Of a stretch of DNA of 64,000 bases, positions 44,510-53,805 are shown in pieces. Positions within the stretch are counted from its first letter, which is position 1, and each line of letters opens with the position of its first letter. Location: contig JAKBKY010000006.1 in the NCBI GenBank assembly GCA_021832345.1, positions 80,611 to 144,610 on the forward strand. The letters run 5' to 3'. The position numbers and the translations under genes were made by a program. The stretch is from a bacterium (lineage in GTDB: Bacteria; Vulcanimicrobiota; Vulcanimicrobiia; Vulcanimicrobiales; Vulcanimicrobiaceae). The notes beneath the pieces were generated by a model. That model searched no databases. It was not told the DNA's origin and saw nothing but the letters and a program-made list of their open reading frames with translations.

Positions 44510-45316
44510 CTAACCGCGCAGCGGGCGGCGCACCGGGTGGTTGATAGTAGCCAGCGGCACAATACGCAGCATCTGCCTCACCGTAACGAAGCGATACCCG
44601 GCAGCCCGGAAGGCCGCCACGATCGTGGGCAAGGCTTCAATCGTGGGCAGGCGACCATTATGCATGAGCAGGATCTCGGGCCGCGTGGCGCGCGCGACGA
44701 CATGCTGCTCGATGGAGCTAGGCGTAAGCGGACGCCAATCCCCGGTGTCGTCGCTCCACAAGACCACGGAATAGCCAAGCGCGCCGATCGCTCGTAGCGT
44801 GGCGGCCCGATATCGCCCGTGGGGCGGCCGCATCAAGCTCCGCTCAGCCGGGTCGGGCGCGATCTTCCAGAGCGCGTTGCGCCCGCGCAGAACCTCAGAT
44901 TGAATCGCCGCCGGCGATTCGCGATCGAGTTCGGGGTGCGTGTAGGTGTGATCTCCAATCTCGATGCCGTCGCGTGCCGTACGCTCGACGATGCCCGGCC
45001 ACTGCACCGCGTCTCGCCCGATGTAAAAGAACGTCGCCGGAACGCCCAAGCGGCGCAACTGCGCGAGTAACAACGGCGTGGTGACCGGATAGGGCCCATC
45101 GTCGAAGGTTAACGCAACGATCTTGGGCGCGCTCTTCGGCCGGTAGAGCAGCGCCGCCAGGCGTCTCCGCCATCCCGGCGAGACAACTTCATGCGCATTC
45201 ATCGCCGGTGTCACGATGACGGGGCGTGCCAGGTAGCCCGCGTGCCGATAGAGCCGCCACCCGGCGTAGCCCAGCGATACCACAAAGACGACCGCAACAA
45301 GCCGGCGCATCCACAT
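44510..45316 (-). CDS. Membrane-anchored polysaccharide deacetylase (NodB domain)
   Basis: A 268-residue protein of carbohydrate esterase family 4. An N-terminal anchor (RRLVAVVFVVSLGYAGW) precedes the NodB domain. The five motifs are readable: TFDDGP near residue 87, GDHTYTHPEL near 137, RPPHGRY near 180, LWSDDTGDW near 205, and LLMHN near 235. It removes N-acetyl groups from peptidoglycan or another aminosugar polymer outside the membrane. The ATG at 45316 comes four bases after the stop of the LCP gene, so the two are likely one unit. Confidence 0.93.
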   Translation of the reverse strand: MWMRRLVAVVFVVSLGYAGWRLYRHAGYLARPVIVTPAMNAHEVVSPGWRRRLAALLYRPKSAPKIVALTFDDGPYPVTTPLLLAQLRRLGVPATFFYIGRDAVQWPGIVERTARDGIEIGDHTYTHPELDRESPAAIQSEVLRGRNALWKIAPDPAERSLMRPPHGRYRAATLRAIGALGYSVVLWSDDTGDWRPLTPSSIEQHVVARATRPEILLMHNGRLPTIEALPTIVAAFRAAGYRFVTVRQMLRIVPLATINHPVRRPLRG

Positions 45317-45320
45317 ACGA

Positions 45321-46676
45321 TCAGCGCTTCCGGGAAGCGTCAGGCACCGCATCGCTGCCGACGATGACGGTCACGTCGCTACGCACCGGTGACGTCGCGC
45401 CAATCGACGATGGTGCCGTATCTTCAATCACGGGCACCGCCTGTAGACGTGAGGGCAACGCCTTGCGGACTAGCTGCCCGGCAAACGGGATGGCGGAATG
45501 AACGTAGATGACCGTCGTCGTGGCGTTGCCGGCCGCTGCGTTGCCGACCGCAACGATGCGAAACCCGCGTTTACGCAGGCGCGCGGCAACGTCATGCGCC
45601 AGATCCGCAATGCCGCCGGCGTTCTCGACGTCGACCCGCACCGTCGAAGGTGCTACTGCGGCAAACGCGGGATCGGGCGACGGCCGAGGCGTCGGAGGCG
45701 CGATCAGCATGCTTGAGACCAGCTTTGCCTTCGCGGTCTCATTCGGAACGATCGAATCTCCATAGCCCGGCAGATAAACATTGGCAACGTAGGGAACCTG
45801 CGCCGTGTGCACGTCCTTCGGGCCGATCTGCGAGAAATATGCCGCAAGCGAAAGCAGCTCTTCGTTTGAGAAGTTGGTGCTGACGTCGTGCCGAAAAACC
45901 GAAATCAAACTGTTGAAATGCAAGAGCGTGTTGAGCCTGTTGCCCTGCAGTTTTGCAGCGATAGCATGCAGCACTTGTTGCTGGCGCATGATCCGGCAGG
46001 GATCGCTGCACCAGTCATGCCGAAAACGCGCATAGCCCACCGCCTGCGCGCCGTCGAGATGCTGCAGGCCGGGTTGCAAATGTACGTGGAGGTGTCCCCA
46101 GTTGTCATCGTAGTTGATCGGTCCGTTCACGCAGTGGTGCGGGCTGACCAAGCAGTTCGAGTTCTTCACGTCAACCTCGACGCCGCCGATGGCATCGATC
46201 AGATCCTTGGTGGCGTTGATGCGCAGGACCACATAGCGATCGAACCCGGGGATGCCGAGCCACTGCGCGACCACGCTCTCCGCCTCCGTAATGCCCCCGT
46301 CGGCCATCGCTTGGTTAATCTTAGCCTGCGTACCGTCGGGTAAGGTCGCAACCATGTCTCGCGGTATCGAGAGTTCGTAGAGTTGCTTCGTGGTGAAGTC
46401 CATGTTGACCGCCATGATGACGTCGCTCCGCGAATAGCTCGAAAACGGCTGGTCGTTTGCCGTGTAATCGTAATCAAGACCGACGACTAAGACCCGCAAC
46501 TGCCCGACGCCGAAGAGCTGCTGTGGCGTTGGAATAAACGCATCTGCCACCACGTCGAACGGGTTACGGTGCTCGACGATCGACATGCCTGCGATGACCG
46601 CCGCGAATCCAACGATAATCGAGAGCACACCGATCCCGATGAGCGCCGGGATGCGGTGCCAGGCCTGCTTAGGCAA
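45321..46676 (-). CDS. LytR-CpsA-Psr (LCP) family ligase with LytR_C domain
   Basis: A 451-residue membrane-anchored protein. One N-terminal helix (LIGIGVLSIIVGFAAVIAG) precedes the LCP catalytic domain: LRVLVVGLDYDY, SYSRSDVIMAVNMD, LSIPRDMVATLP, KINQAMADGG, and GYARFRHDWC with its catalytic Arg residues. A C-terminal LytR_C-like domain (RVDVENAGGIADLAHDVAAR) follows a Pro-rich link. LCP enzymes transfer lipid-linked glycans to peptidoglycan or proteins. The gene overlaps the end of rimO by eight bases. The following gene is a polysaccharide deacetylase, so both probably shape the cell-wall glycan. Confidence 0.94.
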   Translation of the reverse strand: MPKQAWHRIPALIGIGVLSIIVGFAAVIAGMSIVEHRNPFDVVADAFIPTPQQLFGVGQLRVLVVGLDYDYTANDQPFSSYSRSDVIMAVNMDFTTKQLYELSIPRDMVATLPDGTQAKINQAMADGGITEAESVVAQWLGIPGFDRYVVLRINATKDLIDAIGGVEVDVKNSNCLVSPHHCVNGPINYDDNWGHLHVHLQPGLQHLDGAQAVGYARFRHDWCSDPCRIMRQQQVLHAIAAKLQGNRLNTLLHFNSLISVFRHDVSTNFSNEELLSLAAYFSQIGPKDVHTAQVPYVANVYLPGYGDSIVPNETAKAKLVSSMLIAPPTPRPSPDPAFAAVAPSTVRVDVENAGGIADLAHDVAARLRKRGFRIVAVGNAAAGNATTTVIYVHSAIPFAGQLVRKALPSRLQAVPVIEDTAPSSIGATSPVRSDVTVIVGSDAVPDASRKR

Positions 46677-48045
46677 GCGTGGCTCCTTGTGGCTCTACGA
46701 TGTGCCCGACGAAATCAAACGGCCCGCTCGCGTCGAGAGCGACCTCACCGAACGCGCCGATACGCACGTCGCCGCAGAGATATACGCCGCCGTCAACGCC
46801 CGGCGCCTCGCCTTGCGAGCGTCCGAACCACGCCTGCGCGGCTCCAAGATATTCGCGCAAGGGATCGCTGCGCCGTAACGTTCGACGCTCCTCGACGAGG
46901 ACGCGAACGCGGCGGCCGATGCGTAGACGACGAGCTTCCTCGGAAGCCTGCCGCTGGGCTTCGCGCAAGCGCACGAGGCGCCGACGGCGCTCGGCAGCGG
47001 GAACCTGCGCGTCAAGTTCGGCGGCGGGCGTCCCTTCCTCGGCACTATACTCAAAGAATCCGACCCGGTCCAAGCGGGCTCGTTCGATCCAGTCCTGCAA
47101 GTAGTCGACGTGCTCCGGCCGCTCGCCCGGAAAGCCGACGATAAAGGTGGATCGCATCGTGATCTCGGGAACGCGCTCGCGGAACTGTTCGATGATCTCG
47201 AGATACCGCTCTCCATTTGAGGGACGGAGCATGGCGCGCAGCATGTCGGGGTGGGCGTGCTGTAGCGGCATATCCATGTATTTGCAGACCTTGGGCAGGG
47301 TTGCCATCGCCTCGATCAATTCGTCATCCACGGTTGCCGGGTAGAGATAGAGCAGCCGGATCCATTCGAGCCCGGGGATCTCGTGCAACTCTTCCAGCAG
47401 ATGCGCGAGGCCGCCGCGCCGGTGCCCACGATCTCGACCCCACATCGACGTATCTTGCGCGATGAGGATCAGCTCCTTCACCCCGCCCGATGCCAACGCG
47501 CGCGCTTCTCCAAGAATCGAAGTCTCACTTCTGCTCCGAAACGCGCCGCGTAGCTGCGGAATAATGCAGAACGTGCATGGATGATCGCATCCTTCGGCGA
47601 TCTTCAAATACGCGGTGGCGCTGCCGGTCGTCACCAATCTCGGCAAGAAGTCATGCTCCGGCTCCACCCCAAACTCCAAGCGCACGGGATGCTTGCCCGC
47701 TTCGACGTCGGCCAGCAACTCGACGATGTCGGCGTAGGCTCCGGTGCCGATGACGCCGTCGATCTCCGGAACGAGCGCCTGGAGCGTTTCGCCGTAACGC
47801 TGTGCTAAGCAACCGGCGACGATCAACTGCCGGCCGGGCTGCTTGCGTTGGGCGTACTCAAGAATAGTCTGCGTCGATTCAGCTTTGGCCGGGTCGATGA
47901 AGGCGCAGGTGTTGATGACCACCGTATCGGCCGCGCCGGCGTCAGGTTCCAAATCGAAACCCGCGGCACCAAGTTTGGCGATCATCACCTCGGTGTCGAC
48001 GAGATTCTTGGCGCAGCCAAGGCTGATAAACGAAACGGAAGGCAC
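46669..48045 (-). CDS. rimO: Ribosomal protein S12 methylthiotransferase
   Basis: A 458-residue radical SAM enzyme that adds a methylthio group to an Asp of ribosomal protein S12. The N-terminal UPF0004 domain contributes three Cys (SLGCAKN, VINTCAF, VAGCLAQRYG). The radical SAM motif CDHPCTFCIIP lies near residue 155, and a C-terminal TRAM domain ends in DFVGHIVEP. The SLGCAKNLVDTE start separates RimO from MiaB and MtaB. It starts 18 bases after the YajQ gene's stop. Confidence 0.97.
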   Translation of the reverse strand: MPSVSFISLGCAKNLVDTEVMIAKLGAAGFDLEPDAGAADTVVINTCAFIDPAKAESTQTILEYAQRKQPGRQLIVAGCLAQRYGETLQALVPEIDGVIGTGAYADIVELLADVEAGKHPVRLEFGVEPEHDFLPRLVTTGSATAYLKIAEGCDHPCTFCIIPQLRGAFRSRSETSILGEARALASGGVKELILIAQDTSMWGRDRGHRRGGLAHLLEELHEIPGLEWIRLLYLYPATVDDELIEAMATLPKVCKYMDMPLQHAHPDMLRAMLRPSNGERYLEIIEQFRERVPEITMRSTFIVGFPGERPEHVDYLQDWIERARLDRVGFFEYSAEEGTPAAELDAQVPAAERRRRLVRLREAQRQASEEARRLRIGRRVRVLVEERRTLRRSDPLREYLGAAQAWFGRSQGEAPGVDGGVYLCGDVRIGAFGEVALDASGPFDFVGHIVEPQGATLA

Positions 48046-48063
48046 TCGGAAAATCTATGTGAC

Positions 48064-48555
48064 CTATCGATAGTTGACGAACTGCAGGGGAAGCTCGACG
48101 TCCATGGCGCGCAACTGGGCCATGACCTGCTGCAGATCGTCCTTATTCTTGCCGGTGACGCGAATCTGCTCGTCTTGAAACTGTGCCGTCACCTTCAACT
48201 TGAGCGACTTGATCTTCTCCAATAGCGGTTTTCCCTGCTCTTTGGAGATGCCGGTTCTCAGTGTCAGGACTTGACGAACACAGCCTTGCGCCGCGGGTTC
48301 GACGGCGCCGTATTGGAACGCCTTGATATCGATGCCTCGCTTGGTCGCCCTGGACTGCAGAATATCGACGACGTTGCGCAGCTTCATTTCATCGGCCGCA
48401 AGCAGGGTGATCGCCTTCTCATCACTTTGGATCTCGGTCGTACTATTGCGAAAATCGAAGCGGTTTTCGATCTCTTTACGCGCTTGATTGAGCGCGTTGT
48501 CGAGTTCTTGTCGATCGATCTTCGAGACGACATCAAAAGAATATTCGGTGGCCAC
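48064..48555 (-). CDS. YajQ-family nucleotide-binding protein
   Basis: A 163-residue protein of the UPF0234/YajQ family. Family marks: YSFDVVSKIDRQELDNALNQ at the N-terminus, and the C-terminal QVMAQLRAMDVELPLQFVNYR. The two ferredoxin-like halves bind RNA or nucleotides, and a homolog in Xanthomonas binds cyclic di-GMP. It is translated between rodZ-like and rimO genes with gaps of 8 and 18 bases. Confidence 0.95.
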   Translation of the reverse strand: MATEYSFDVVSKIDRQELDNALNQARKEIENRFDFRNSTTEIQSDEKAITLLAADEMKLRNVVDILQSRATKRGIDIKAFQYGAVEPAAQGCVRQVLTLRTGISKEQGKPLLEKIKSLKLKVTAQFQDEQIRVTGKNKDDLQQVMAQLRAMDVELPLQFVNYR

Positions 48556-48563
48556 TCTTGCTC

Positions 48564-49322
48564 CTACAGCGTGAAACGGCGGACGACCACATCGCCCGAT
48601 TTCCCCAGCGGGCCTACGCCGGCTCCATCGACGTAGATGGTGACTCCGCCCGCATTGCCGATCCGCACCCGGGCGACCTTTCCATGAAACGTCCGCGTCG
48701 TCCCGGCCGGAAACGTACCCACCATGCTAACATTCCCGTCAACCGTGACCCGCAACCAGGAGGGTGCTGAGAGGTGGAGCACGAGCGTGTGAGCGGTCGC
48801 CGATCCCATCGGCAACTGCCCGGTCGACGAGGAAGACGGCTGCCCGGTCGACGAGGAAGACGGCTGCCCGGTCGGCGAGGAAGACGGCTGCCCGGTCGGC
48901 CCCGGCGTCGCGGTGACCGCAGCGACCGGGACGGGGCCTTGCTGCAGGGTTACGCCGAGATAGACGATCAGTGCAATGAGGACGACTGCCACTAAACTAG
49001 CCACCCAGATGAACGGCCCGAGGCCGGAACCCGGCGCTCGGAGGGGACTCTCGGCAGGCGGTTCATCCGGTCGAGAGGGCGCGATGAGTTCGGGCTCTCG
49101 CCCGGCGAACTCGGAGACGGCCTGCTCCGGGTCGAGCCCCAAAAAACGAGCATACGTTCGCAAGAACCCGCGAACGTACACCGCTGCGCCGATCACGGCC
49201 CAGTTCTCATCCTCGATGGCGGCCAAGTAGACCGACCGAATACGAATCTGCTCGGAGACCTCCGAGAGCGAAAGACCCCGATTTTCGCGCGCAGCGCGGA
49301 AACGGTCACCCAGCGCTGACAT
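48564..49322 (-). CDS. RodZ-like HTH membrane protein
   Basis: A 252-residue protein. Residues about 5-70 are a HTH domain (RAARENRGLSLSEVSEQI, then AVYVRGFLRTYARFLGLD) as in RodZ, which links MreB to the membrane. One helix (FIWVASLVAVVLIALIVYLGV) follows near residue 110, then a repeat-rich Ser/Gly/Gln/Pro linker and a C-terminal DUF4115 beta domain (LHLSAPSWLRVTVDGN). The linker contains TGQPSSSS units from a 24-base tandem repeat. It is divergent from mnmA, with about 47 bases between starts. Confidence 0.9.
   Translation of the reverse strand: MSALGDRFRAARENRGLSLSEVSEQIRIRSVYLAAIEDENWAVIGAAVYVRGFLRTYARFLGLDPEQAVSEFAGREPELIAPSRPDEPPAESPLRAPGSGLGPFIWVASLVAVVLIALIVYLGVTLQQGPVPVAAVTATPGPTGQPSSSPTGQPSSSSTGQPSSSSTGQLPMGSATAHTLVLHLSAPSWLRVTVDGNVSMVGTFPAGTTRTFHGKVARVRIGNAGGVTIYVDGAGVGPLGKSGDVVVRRFTL
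48817..48900. repeat. 24-bp tandem repeat, about 3.5 copies, inside the RodZ-like gene
   Basis: Copies begin at 48817, 48841 and 48865, with a half copy from 48889. The first two are identical and the third differs at one base. In the reading frame each copy gives eight residues (TGQPSSSS type). It probably varies in copy number by slippage, altering linker length. Confidence 0.95.
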
Positions 49323-49369
49323 GAAAGTCTTTTGTTTGCCCCCTCACCTTGTTATCCTGTACGCCTATC

Positions 49370-50440
49370 ATGAGTAAACCCCGTGTGATCGCCGCGATGA
49401 GCGGCGGCGTCGACTCCGCGGTCGCGGCCGGGCTCCTGGTCGAAGCAGGCTACGAGGTCGTCGGAGCGACGATGCGCATGTACGAGCCGACGCGACCCGC
49501 CCACGCCAAGAGTTGCTGTGGGGCGGACGACTTCGACGACGCGCGCCGGAGCGCCGCGGTCCTCGGCATCCCGCACTATGTTTTGGACTTTACAGAGAGC
49601 TTCCGCCGCAACGTCATCGATCGCTTTGTCGACGACTACGCACGAGGTCGTACGCCGAACCCCTGCGTTTCCTGCAACACCTTCGTCAAGTTCGGAACGC
49701 TGGCACAGTATGCGCGGCGACTGGGCGCCGCATACGTCGCTACCGGGCACTACGCTCGCCTCGAACACGGCAGCGACGGGCCACACCTCTTTCGCGCCCC
49801 CCATGGCAAAGATCAAGCCTACGCGCTCGCCCAACTTGCACCGTCGCAGCTTGCAACGCTGCTCTTGCCGCTCGGCACCCTCGAAAAGAGCGCCGTGCGC
49901 GAACACGCGCGCCGCCTTGGGCTGCCGGTTCACGACAAGACCGAATCGCAGGACATCTGCTTTGTTGAGGGTGGCGATTATCGCGATGTGATCCGACGCA
50001 TACGCCCCGAAGTCGAGCGTAGCGGCGTTGTAACGACCGGCGATGGGATACCCGTCGGCACGCATCGCGGCATCGCCGGCTATACCATCGGCCAGCGCGC
50101 CGGGCTACCGGCGACCGATGACGGTCCGCGCTACGTCACGCGCCTTGACCCCGCTACCAATACGGTCGTCATCGGCCGTGAAGAAGCGTTGTTGACCAGG
50201 CGACTCGTGGCCGAAGAGGTCAACTTTATCCGGCCCGAGCGATTCGCTCACGCCCCAACCAAAATTACCGCCATGGTGCGCTATCGCGCGGTTCCGGCAC
50301 CGGCCGGCGTCACCCGCAATCAGGACGGTACGGTTGAGCTCACATTCGAAGCAGCCCAACGCGCCGTCACTCCCGGACAGCTCGTGGCGTTCCTCGACGC
50401 GCACGGCCACGAGGTGCTCGGGGCCGGAACGATCCGCTAA
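49370..50440 (+). CDS. mnmA: tRNA-specific 2-thiouridylase
   Basis: A 356-residue enzyme that thiolates U34 of tRNA-Lys, -Glu and -Gln. The PP-loop [13 protein letters not shown] is at residues 11-23. Catalytic Cys residues lie in NPCVSCN near residue 102 and QDICFV near 198. [14 protein letters not shown] and [13 protein letters not shown] are typical. The ATG at 49370 lies directly at the conserved N-terminus and has little leader sequence and no Shine-Dalgarno, so it may be leaderless; an open stretch to 49349 adds seven codons. The 3' end is three bases from the end of mqnC. Confidence 0.97.
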   Translation: MSKPRVIAAMSGGVDSAVAAGLLVEAGYEVVGATMRMYEPTRPAHAKSCCGADDFDDARRSAAVLGIPHYVLDFTESFRRNVIDRFVDDYARGRTPNPCVSCNTFVKFGTLAQYARRLGAAYVATGHYARLEHGSDGPHLFRAPHGKDQAYALAQLAPSQLATLLLPLGTLEKSAVREHARRLGLPVHDKTESQDICFVEGGDYRDVIRRIRPEVERSGVVTTGDGIPVGTHRGIAGYTIGQRAGLPATDDGPRYVTRLDPATNTVVIGREEALLTRRLVAEEVNFIRPERFAHAPTKITAMVRYRAVPAPAGVTRNQDGTVELTFEAAQRAVTPGQLVAFLDAHGHEVLGAGTIR

Positions 50441-50443
50441 CCG

Positions 50444-51529
50444 TTAAGCAGTCGCAAGCGCGACGTCGTCACGCAGGTTCCAGTACGTGTCGCGGATGGC
50501 CGGTTCGAAGCCGGCAGAACGGACCAGCGCTTCTAGGTCTCGGCGCGTGGCCTCATTGGTCGACCCGGCGTCATGGACCACCTGCTCTTCGATGATGGTG
50601 CCGCCCATGTCGTCGCATCCGTAAAAGAGCGCCAGCCCACCCATCTTGAGGCCCGGCGTCAGCCATGAGGCTTGCAGGTGGGGGAAGTTATCGAGGTACA
50701 GGCGCGAGATCGCCAAGACGCGTAGGTACTCCAGGCCCGTCGCTTCACGACCGCGCAGCGGGGTCTTAAATGGAACGTAGTACCACGGAATAAAGGCGGT
50801 GAATCCAGCCGTTTCGTCTTGCAGTTCGCGCAGCGCCTGCAGATGTTCGATCCGCTCTGCATCGGTCTCGATGGAGCCAAACATCATGGTCGCCGTGGTC
50901 GGCAGGCTCAGGAGTTGCGCTTCCCTCATGACGCCGAGCCACTCATCGGGGCGAACCTTACGCGCGCTAATGCGTTTACGCACGCGTTCGACCAGGATCT
51001 CGGCACCTGCCCCGGGGAGCGACCTCATCCCCGCATCGCGCAGACGCACGAGCACCTCACGCACGGTTAGGCCGTCGACCTTCGCAAGGCCGGCGACCTC
51101 GCTCACCGAGAGCGCATGAATATCCACCTTCGGATACTCGCTATGAACCCGCGCGAAGAGCGTTTCGAACCAATCGATATGCAACTCCGGGTTGACTCCA
51201 CCCTGAATCATGATCTGCGTAGCGCCTTGATCGGCCGCATGTTTGACGCGAGCCAGCACCTGGTCGTGCGACATCGTATAGCCTTCTTGATGCTGCTCCG
51301 GCCGAAAGAAGGCGCAGAAACTACAATGCACGTTGCAGACGTTGGTATAGTTGATCGTCGTATCGATGACATAGGTGACGGTGTTGCCGGGGTGCAACTG
51401 CATTCGCCGGGCGTGCGCCGCAGCGCCTAACGAGTGCAGATCGGCTTCTCTATAGAGCAACAGCCCTTCGTTAAAGGTAAGCCGACCGCCGGAGGCGGCC
51501 TTCTCAAGGAGATTAACGAGAGCTGACAC
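50444..51529 (-). CDS. mqnC: Cyclic dehypoxanthine futalosine synthase
   Basis: A 361-residue radical SAM enzyme of the futalosine pathway to menaquinone. It converts dehypoxanthine futalosine to the cyclic form. The cluster motif CNVHCSFCAF has Cys at 65, 69 and 72. GGVNPELHIDWFE, EVLVRLRDAGMRSLPGAGAEI and KISARKVRPDEW resemble the family (RKR-ISARK). The GTG start at 51529 has GGAGG eight bases upstream and lies inside the end of mqnA (17-base overlap). The frame upstream of it has no family similarity. Confidence 0.96.
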   Translation of the reverse strand: MSALVNLLEKAASGGRLTFNEGLLLYREADLHSLGAAAHARRMQLHPGNTVTYVIDTTINYTNVCNVHCSFCAFFRPEQHQEGYTMSHDQVLARVKHAADQGATQIMIQGGVNPELHIDWFETLFARVHSEYPKVDIHALSVSEVAGLAKVDGLTVREVLVRLRDAGMRSLPGAGAEILVERVRKRISARKVRPDEWLGVMREAQLLSLPTTATMMFGSIETDAERIEHLQALRELQDETAGFTAFIPWYYVPFKTPLRGREATGLEYLRVLAISRLYLDNFPHLQASWLTPGLKMGGLALFYGCDDMGGTIIEEQVVHDAGSTNEATRRDLEALVRSAGFEPAIRDTYWNLRDDVALATA

Positions 51530-52352
51530 CGATGGCCTCCGGAACGACCGGCGGCAACGCGTCGATCGCGCCGATCTCGATAAGTTCGCGGCAATAGGCT
51601 CCGAGCCCACGCTGTGCGGCTGAGTGCAACGTAAAGTTGAGCTTGGCATAGTATTCGTCGTAGAACCCAGGCGGTCGACGAAACGCTCGCTGCGCGCAAG
51701 CGACGATCTCGCCCATATGCGAGCGAGACCAAGTATACGCATCGGTCAGGGCATGCATGCAGGCGCGAACACTCTCCGGGTCATCCCGTACCGCCTGCCG
51801 CCGAGCGGCCCACACCGCAAAGACCGTCTGCTCGCCCGTCCAGTCATGCCAGAGCGTACCCAGGTCATAGACAAACTGCGCCGGCAACTCGAGCTTTGCA
51901 TCGATGGCAGCATCGCCGATCAGCAAGGCGGCGTACCCGCGTCGCGCTCGATCCAAGGGGTTCTCCTCGTCAACATACGCAGGCAACACACCGTAGCGCC
52001 GTTCGAGGAGCACGCGCAGAAGGTTGCGACCGCTCGCCGATTCGGGAGTGACAAAGATCTGCGCGTTGTGCAAGAGAGCCGGCGGCACTTGCGATACGAG
52101 AACGACCGATACCACTTCATCGCGCGCCCCGATGCAGAGGTCGGGCAACAGCACCAACTCCGCTGCATTGCGAGCGTAGGCAAAGGCACTTATCGGCGAG
52201 AGATCGAGCTCCCCCGCGAGCAACATGGCGTTGAGCGCTGCCGGCACATCGGCATGCAACGTGCCTGGATACGGGAGCACCCCAAGATCGAAAGGGGCAT
52301 AGATCGGCAGATCGTTCGTGTAGCGGATACGCCCGCAACGCAAACCGCTCAC
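51513..52352 (-). CDS. mqnA: Chorismate dehydratase
   Basis: A 279-residue enzyme with a periplasmic-binding-protein fold that dehydrates chorismate to 3-enolpyruvylbenzoate, the first step of the futalosine pathway. Family marks: GRIRYTNDLPIYAPFD, DLSPISAFAYARNAAELVLLPD, TPESASGRNLLRVLLERRYG, LLIGDAAI and YDLGTLWHDWTG. The GTG at 52352 overlaps the mqnE stop (GTGA), so translation is coupled. The order E-A-C gives three of the five pathway enzymes. Confidence 0.95.
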   Translation of the reverse strand: MSGLRCGRIRYTNDLPIYAPFDLGVLPYPGTLHADVPAALNAMLLAGELDLSPISAFAYARNAAELVLLPDLCIGARDEVVSVVLVSQVPPALLHNAQIFVTPESASGRNLLRVLLERRYGVLPAYVDEENPLDRARRGYAALLIGDAAIDAKLELPAQFVYDLGTLWHDWTGEQTVFAVWAARRQAVRDDPESVRACMHALTDAYTWSRSHMGEIVACAQRAFRRPPGFYDEYYAKLNFTLHSAAQRGLGAYCRELIEIGAIDALPPVVPEAIGVSSR

Positions 52353-53500
52353 GCCCTCACCAGTTCGTACGCACCTTCGGCTGCCGGCGGCGCCCAATCC
52401 CAAGCAAACTCCTGATACGTCGAATTCCGGCGCACCGGCACATAGCCCGACTCTTCGATCAACCGGCGGAACTCTCGATCATCGACGTGCTGTCCCGATG
52501 ACGTCCCGGCGCTATGGTAGATCATCTCTTCGTCCGTCGATCCATGCGTACCGTCCATGTCATCTGCGCCGAACTGCAAAGCGACCTGGCAGACTTTGAG
52601 GCCTTGAATCATCCAATACGCCTTGATGTGATCGAAGTTGTGCAGCATCAGGCGGGCGACGGCAAAGGTCCGTATGTCATCGACGCCGCTCGTCCAGCCG
52701 CAGTCGTTGAGTTCGTTGCCGTCGGGATGAAACGCCAGCGGAACAAACGCATTGTAACCAGGGGAGCGCTCCTGCGACTGCCGCAAGCGCACGAGGTGAT
52801 CGAGGCGATCCTCCAGCGACTCGATGTGACCGTAGAGCATCGTTGCGTTACTGGCGATTCCTTGGCGATGGAGCTCTTCGTGGATCGCGAGCCAACTCTC
52901 GCCCTCGACCTTGTTCGGGCAGATTTTCTTGCGGGTCTCTTCGGCAAAGATCTCGGCAGCGCCGCCGTTGACGTTGTCCAAGCCCGCGCCTTTGAGCTGC
53001 GCGATGATCTCGGAGTAGGACATGCGGTGGCGCTTGGCCATATAGTCGATCTCGGCTGCAGTGAAGAGAGAGAGCTGGGCGTGCGGCAGGGCCTCTTTGA
53101 ACCGGCGCATCAGCGGGAGCCAGTAATCCAGCGAGAGTTGGCGCGGGTCATGGCCGCCGACGATGTGGATCTGGTTGAAGTTGGTGCCCGTCTCGAGCGC
53201 CTTCGCGAATACCTCATCGGCCGGCATCCGCACGACTCGGTCCTTCTCCTTAAATTCGTCGACGGCAAACGAACAGAATCGGCAGTTGGCGTAGCAGATG
53301 TTCGTCGAGTTAATATACCGATTGAGAACATAGAAGACTTTCTTGCCGCTCTTGCGTTCCTTCTGGTCTCGTGCCAACCGTCCCAACTCGTGCAGATTCG
53401 GCGTACGATAGAGCGATAATCCGTCTTCGATCGAAAGCGGAATGCCTGCGGTTACTTTTCGCTCGATCTCGACGAGCGCCGGATCCTTACCCTGCGTCAC
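52349..53500 (-). CDS. mqnE: Aminofutalosine synthase
   Basis: A 383-residue radical SAM enzyme joining 3-enolpyruvylbenzoate to SAM-derived adenosyl to give aminofutalosine. The cluster motif CYANCRFCSF has Cys at 69, 73 and 76. VGGHDPRQLSLDYW, NGGAAEIFAEETRKKICPNK and AFVPLAFHPDGN are characteristic. I chose the GTG at 53500 because GGAAGG lies four bases upstream; the TTG at 53512 is an alternative. It leads the mqnE-mqnA-mqnC operon. The 5' leader would include the inverted-repeat element at 53536-53701 if transcription starts upstream of it. MqnB and MqnD are not in the window. Confidence 0.96.
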   Translation of the reverse strand: MTQGKDPALVEIERKVTAGIPLSIEDGLSLYRTPNLHELGRLARDQKERKSGKKVFYVLNRYINSTNICYANCRFCSFAVDEFKEKDRVVRMPADEVFAKALETGTNFNQIHIVGGHDPRQLSLDYWLPLMRRFKEALPHAQLSLFTAAEIDYMAKRHRMSYSEIIAQLKGAGLDNVNGGAAEIFAEETRKKICPNKVEGESWLAIHEELHRQGIASNATMLYGHIESLEDRLDHLVRLRQSQERSPGYNAFVPLAFHPDGNELNDCGWTSGVDDIRTFAVARLMLHNFDHIKAYWMIQGLKVCQVALQFGADDMDGTHGSTDEEMIYHSAGTSSGQHVDDREFRRLIEESGYVPVRRNSTYQEFAWDWAPPAAEGAYELVRA

Positions 53501-53535
53501 AATACCTTCCAATCTACGAATGCAAGCGGTTGGGG

Positions 53536-53701
53536 CCTAGGAGTTTGTCGGGCTTGAGCACATTTCCGTCTCCGGGTCGCTTTTCCCCGAATACATCGTT
53601 GCTCATCAGGCACAAAGCTGCGGCGGCTCCCTCTTCGCGCCTCGTCTCCGAACCAATCGCCTCCGGATCCCAAAACAGCCCAAGCCCGACAAACTCCTGG
53701 G
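53536..53701. ncRNA. Candidate structured RNA or leader element with 21-bp closing stem
   Basis: Two arms pair over 21 base pairs (53536-53556 with 53681-53701; 18 are perfect, and the outer three include one G-U). They enclose 124 bases with short internal complementarities (for example CCGG-containing blocks). The size (166 bases) and rod-like closing stem recall 6S RNA. On the minus strand the same element would lie in the mqnE leader. A miniature inverted-repeat transposon is another reading, though I see no target-site duplication. Strand and class are undetermined. Confidence 0.4.
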
Positions 53702-53805
53702 ACCTTTATCGGCAAAGCCGTGGCCGGTGCCGCGAGCGCCGGCACGACCCCGGCGCCTCAAGCCTTCAGCGTTAGCGTCGCGGGGTCTTGACGCGATACG
53801 AACAT

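Noticed and set aside
53536..53701. Element as SRP RNA or RNase P RNA
   Set aside because: The SRP core GGAAGG...AGCAG pattern and RNase P conserved blocks were not found, and the length does not fit RNase P.
53497..53745. 82-codon minus-strand frame upstream of mqnE
   Set aside because: It spans the inverted-repeat element, and its translation shows no protein-like pattern.
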